Source: Aricia agestis
Taxonomy: Eukaryota; Arthropoda; Insecta; Lepidoptera; Lycaenidae
DNA length: 64,000 bases
Assembly: GCF_905147365.1 (NCBI RefSeq)
Contig: NC_056419.1
Coordinates: 3,479,501-3,543,500 of the forward strand
Direction of reading: 5' to 3'
In this document: positions 63,691 to 64,000 of the stretch, one piece after another
How positions within the stretch are numbered: position 1 is the stretch's first letter
Layout of the letters: each line of letters starts with the position of its first letter
Notes under the pieces: model-generated
What the model saw: only the letters and a program-made list of their open reading frames with translations
Told to the model about the DNA's origin: nothing
Database searches by the model: none
Translations under genes and position numbers: made by a program

Positions 63691-64000
63691 ACGACCTAGT
63701 TCAAATCCCGCCGACAGAACAAAAAATTTTCAGAGTTCCTGGGTCATGGATGTGTATTAAATATGTGTATTGTGTATGATATAAAAACATCTTAATAATA
63801 ATTATATTATGTATAGTATAAAATTATTAAATATATATATTCCGTTGTCTGATACCTGTAATTCAAGTACTTCAGGTAATCAGGTACTTAGCACGGGGCC
63901 AGACTAACGTGGTGTGAAGCGTCTATACTCTATAGAATATATTATTATAAAATACAATTATTGAGTATTTTGTGAATATTTCAATAGTCTACCTGTTGCC

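Overview
The window reads as nuclear DNA of a moth or butterfly (Lepidoptera). The evidence is small spliced genes with GT-AG introns, a dual-CRD immulectin-type C-type lectin of the kind described from Lepidoptera, and an AT-rich background packed with recent transposon families: piggyBac, hAT and Tc1/mariner-like MITEs, tRNA-derived SINEs, LINE tails and a DIRS element. I see no prokaryotic-style operon, CRISPR array, rRNA gene or free-standing tRNA gene.

Host genes. (1) 304-1819 (+): the last three coding exons of Ctr9, the PAF1-complex scaffold, with a very long Arg/Ser tail; the gene starts left of the window. (2) 11532-16971 (-): a complete six-exon SLC35F-type membrane transporter gene, carrying a 9-nt insertion with an in-frame TGA at codon 115. 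(3) 17409-18204 (+): a complete three-exon THOC7 gene, head to head with the transporter; their start codons are 437 bp apart. (4) 21498-21761 (+): an unrecognised ATG exon with a good splice donor, possibly the first exon of a gene that continues right of the window. (5) 56417-63453 (-): a complete seven-exon secreted dual C-type lectin (immulectin type, 314 residues), with a TATA box 47 bp above its ATG. All exon structures were derived by hand from splice signals and reading-frame continuity.

Mobile DNA. The space from 1.9 to 11.5 kb, the 3.3-kb last intron of the transporter, and 18.3-56 kb are almost entirely repeats. The best-defined elements are: an apparently intact piggyBac-like element (22032-24725, TTAA target duplication, 689-aa transposase with its aspartates and a Cys-rich tail); a DIRS-like tyrosine-recombinase retroelement (44637-48638) with decayed ORFs but an intact internal complementary region; a Ginger-like DNA transposon (38652-39665, TG..CA ends, TATA duplication, broken integrase); a second TG..CA element with ~205-bp inverted repeats (51374-52519, TATC duplication) sitting inside the target duplication of an older hAT MITE; and hAT elements whose 8-bp target duplications can be read directly (7329-8443, 8948-9348, 6729-6959, 55539-55868). 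Several nested insertions give a relative age order.

How the parts relate. Ctr9 (transcription elongation) and THOC7 (mRNA export) are housekeeping nuclear genes, and the lectin is an innate-immune pattern-recognition protein. They share a neighbourhood, not a pathway. The transporter is either an inactive or polymorphic allele or a candidate for stop readthrough. The most unusual points are that in-frame stop, the textbook DIRS circular-junction signature, the two TG..CA long-TIR elements, and a set of perfect hairpins and tandem duplications in the transporter's last intron.
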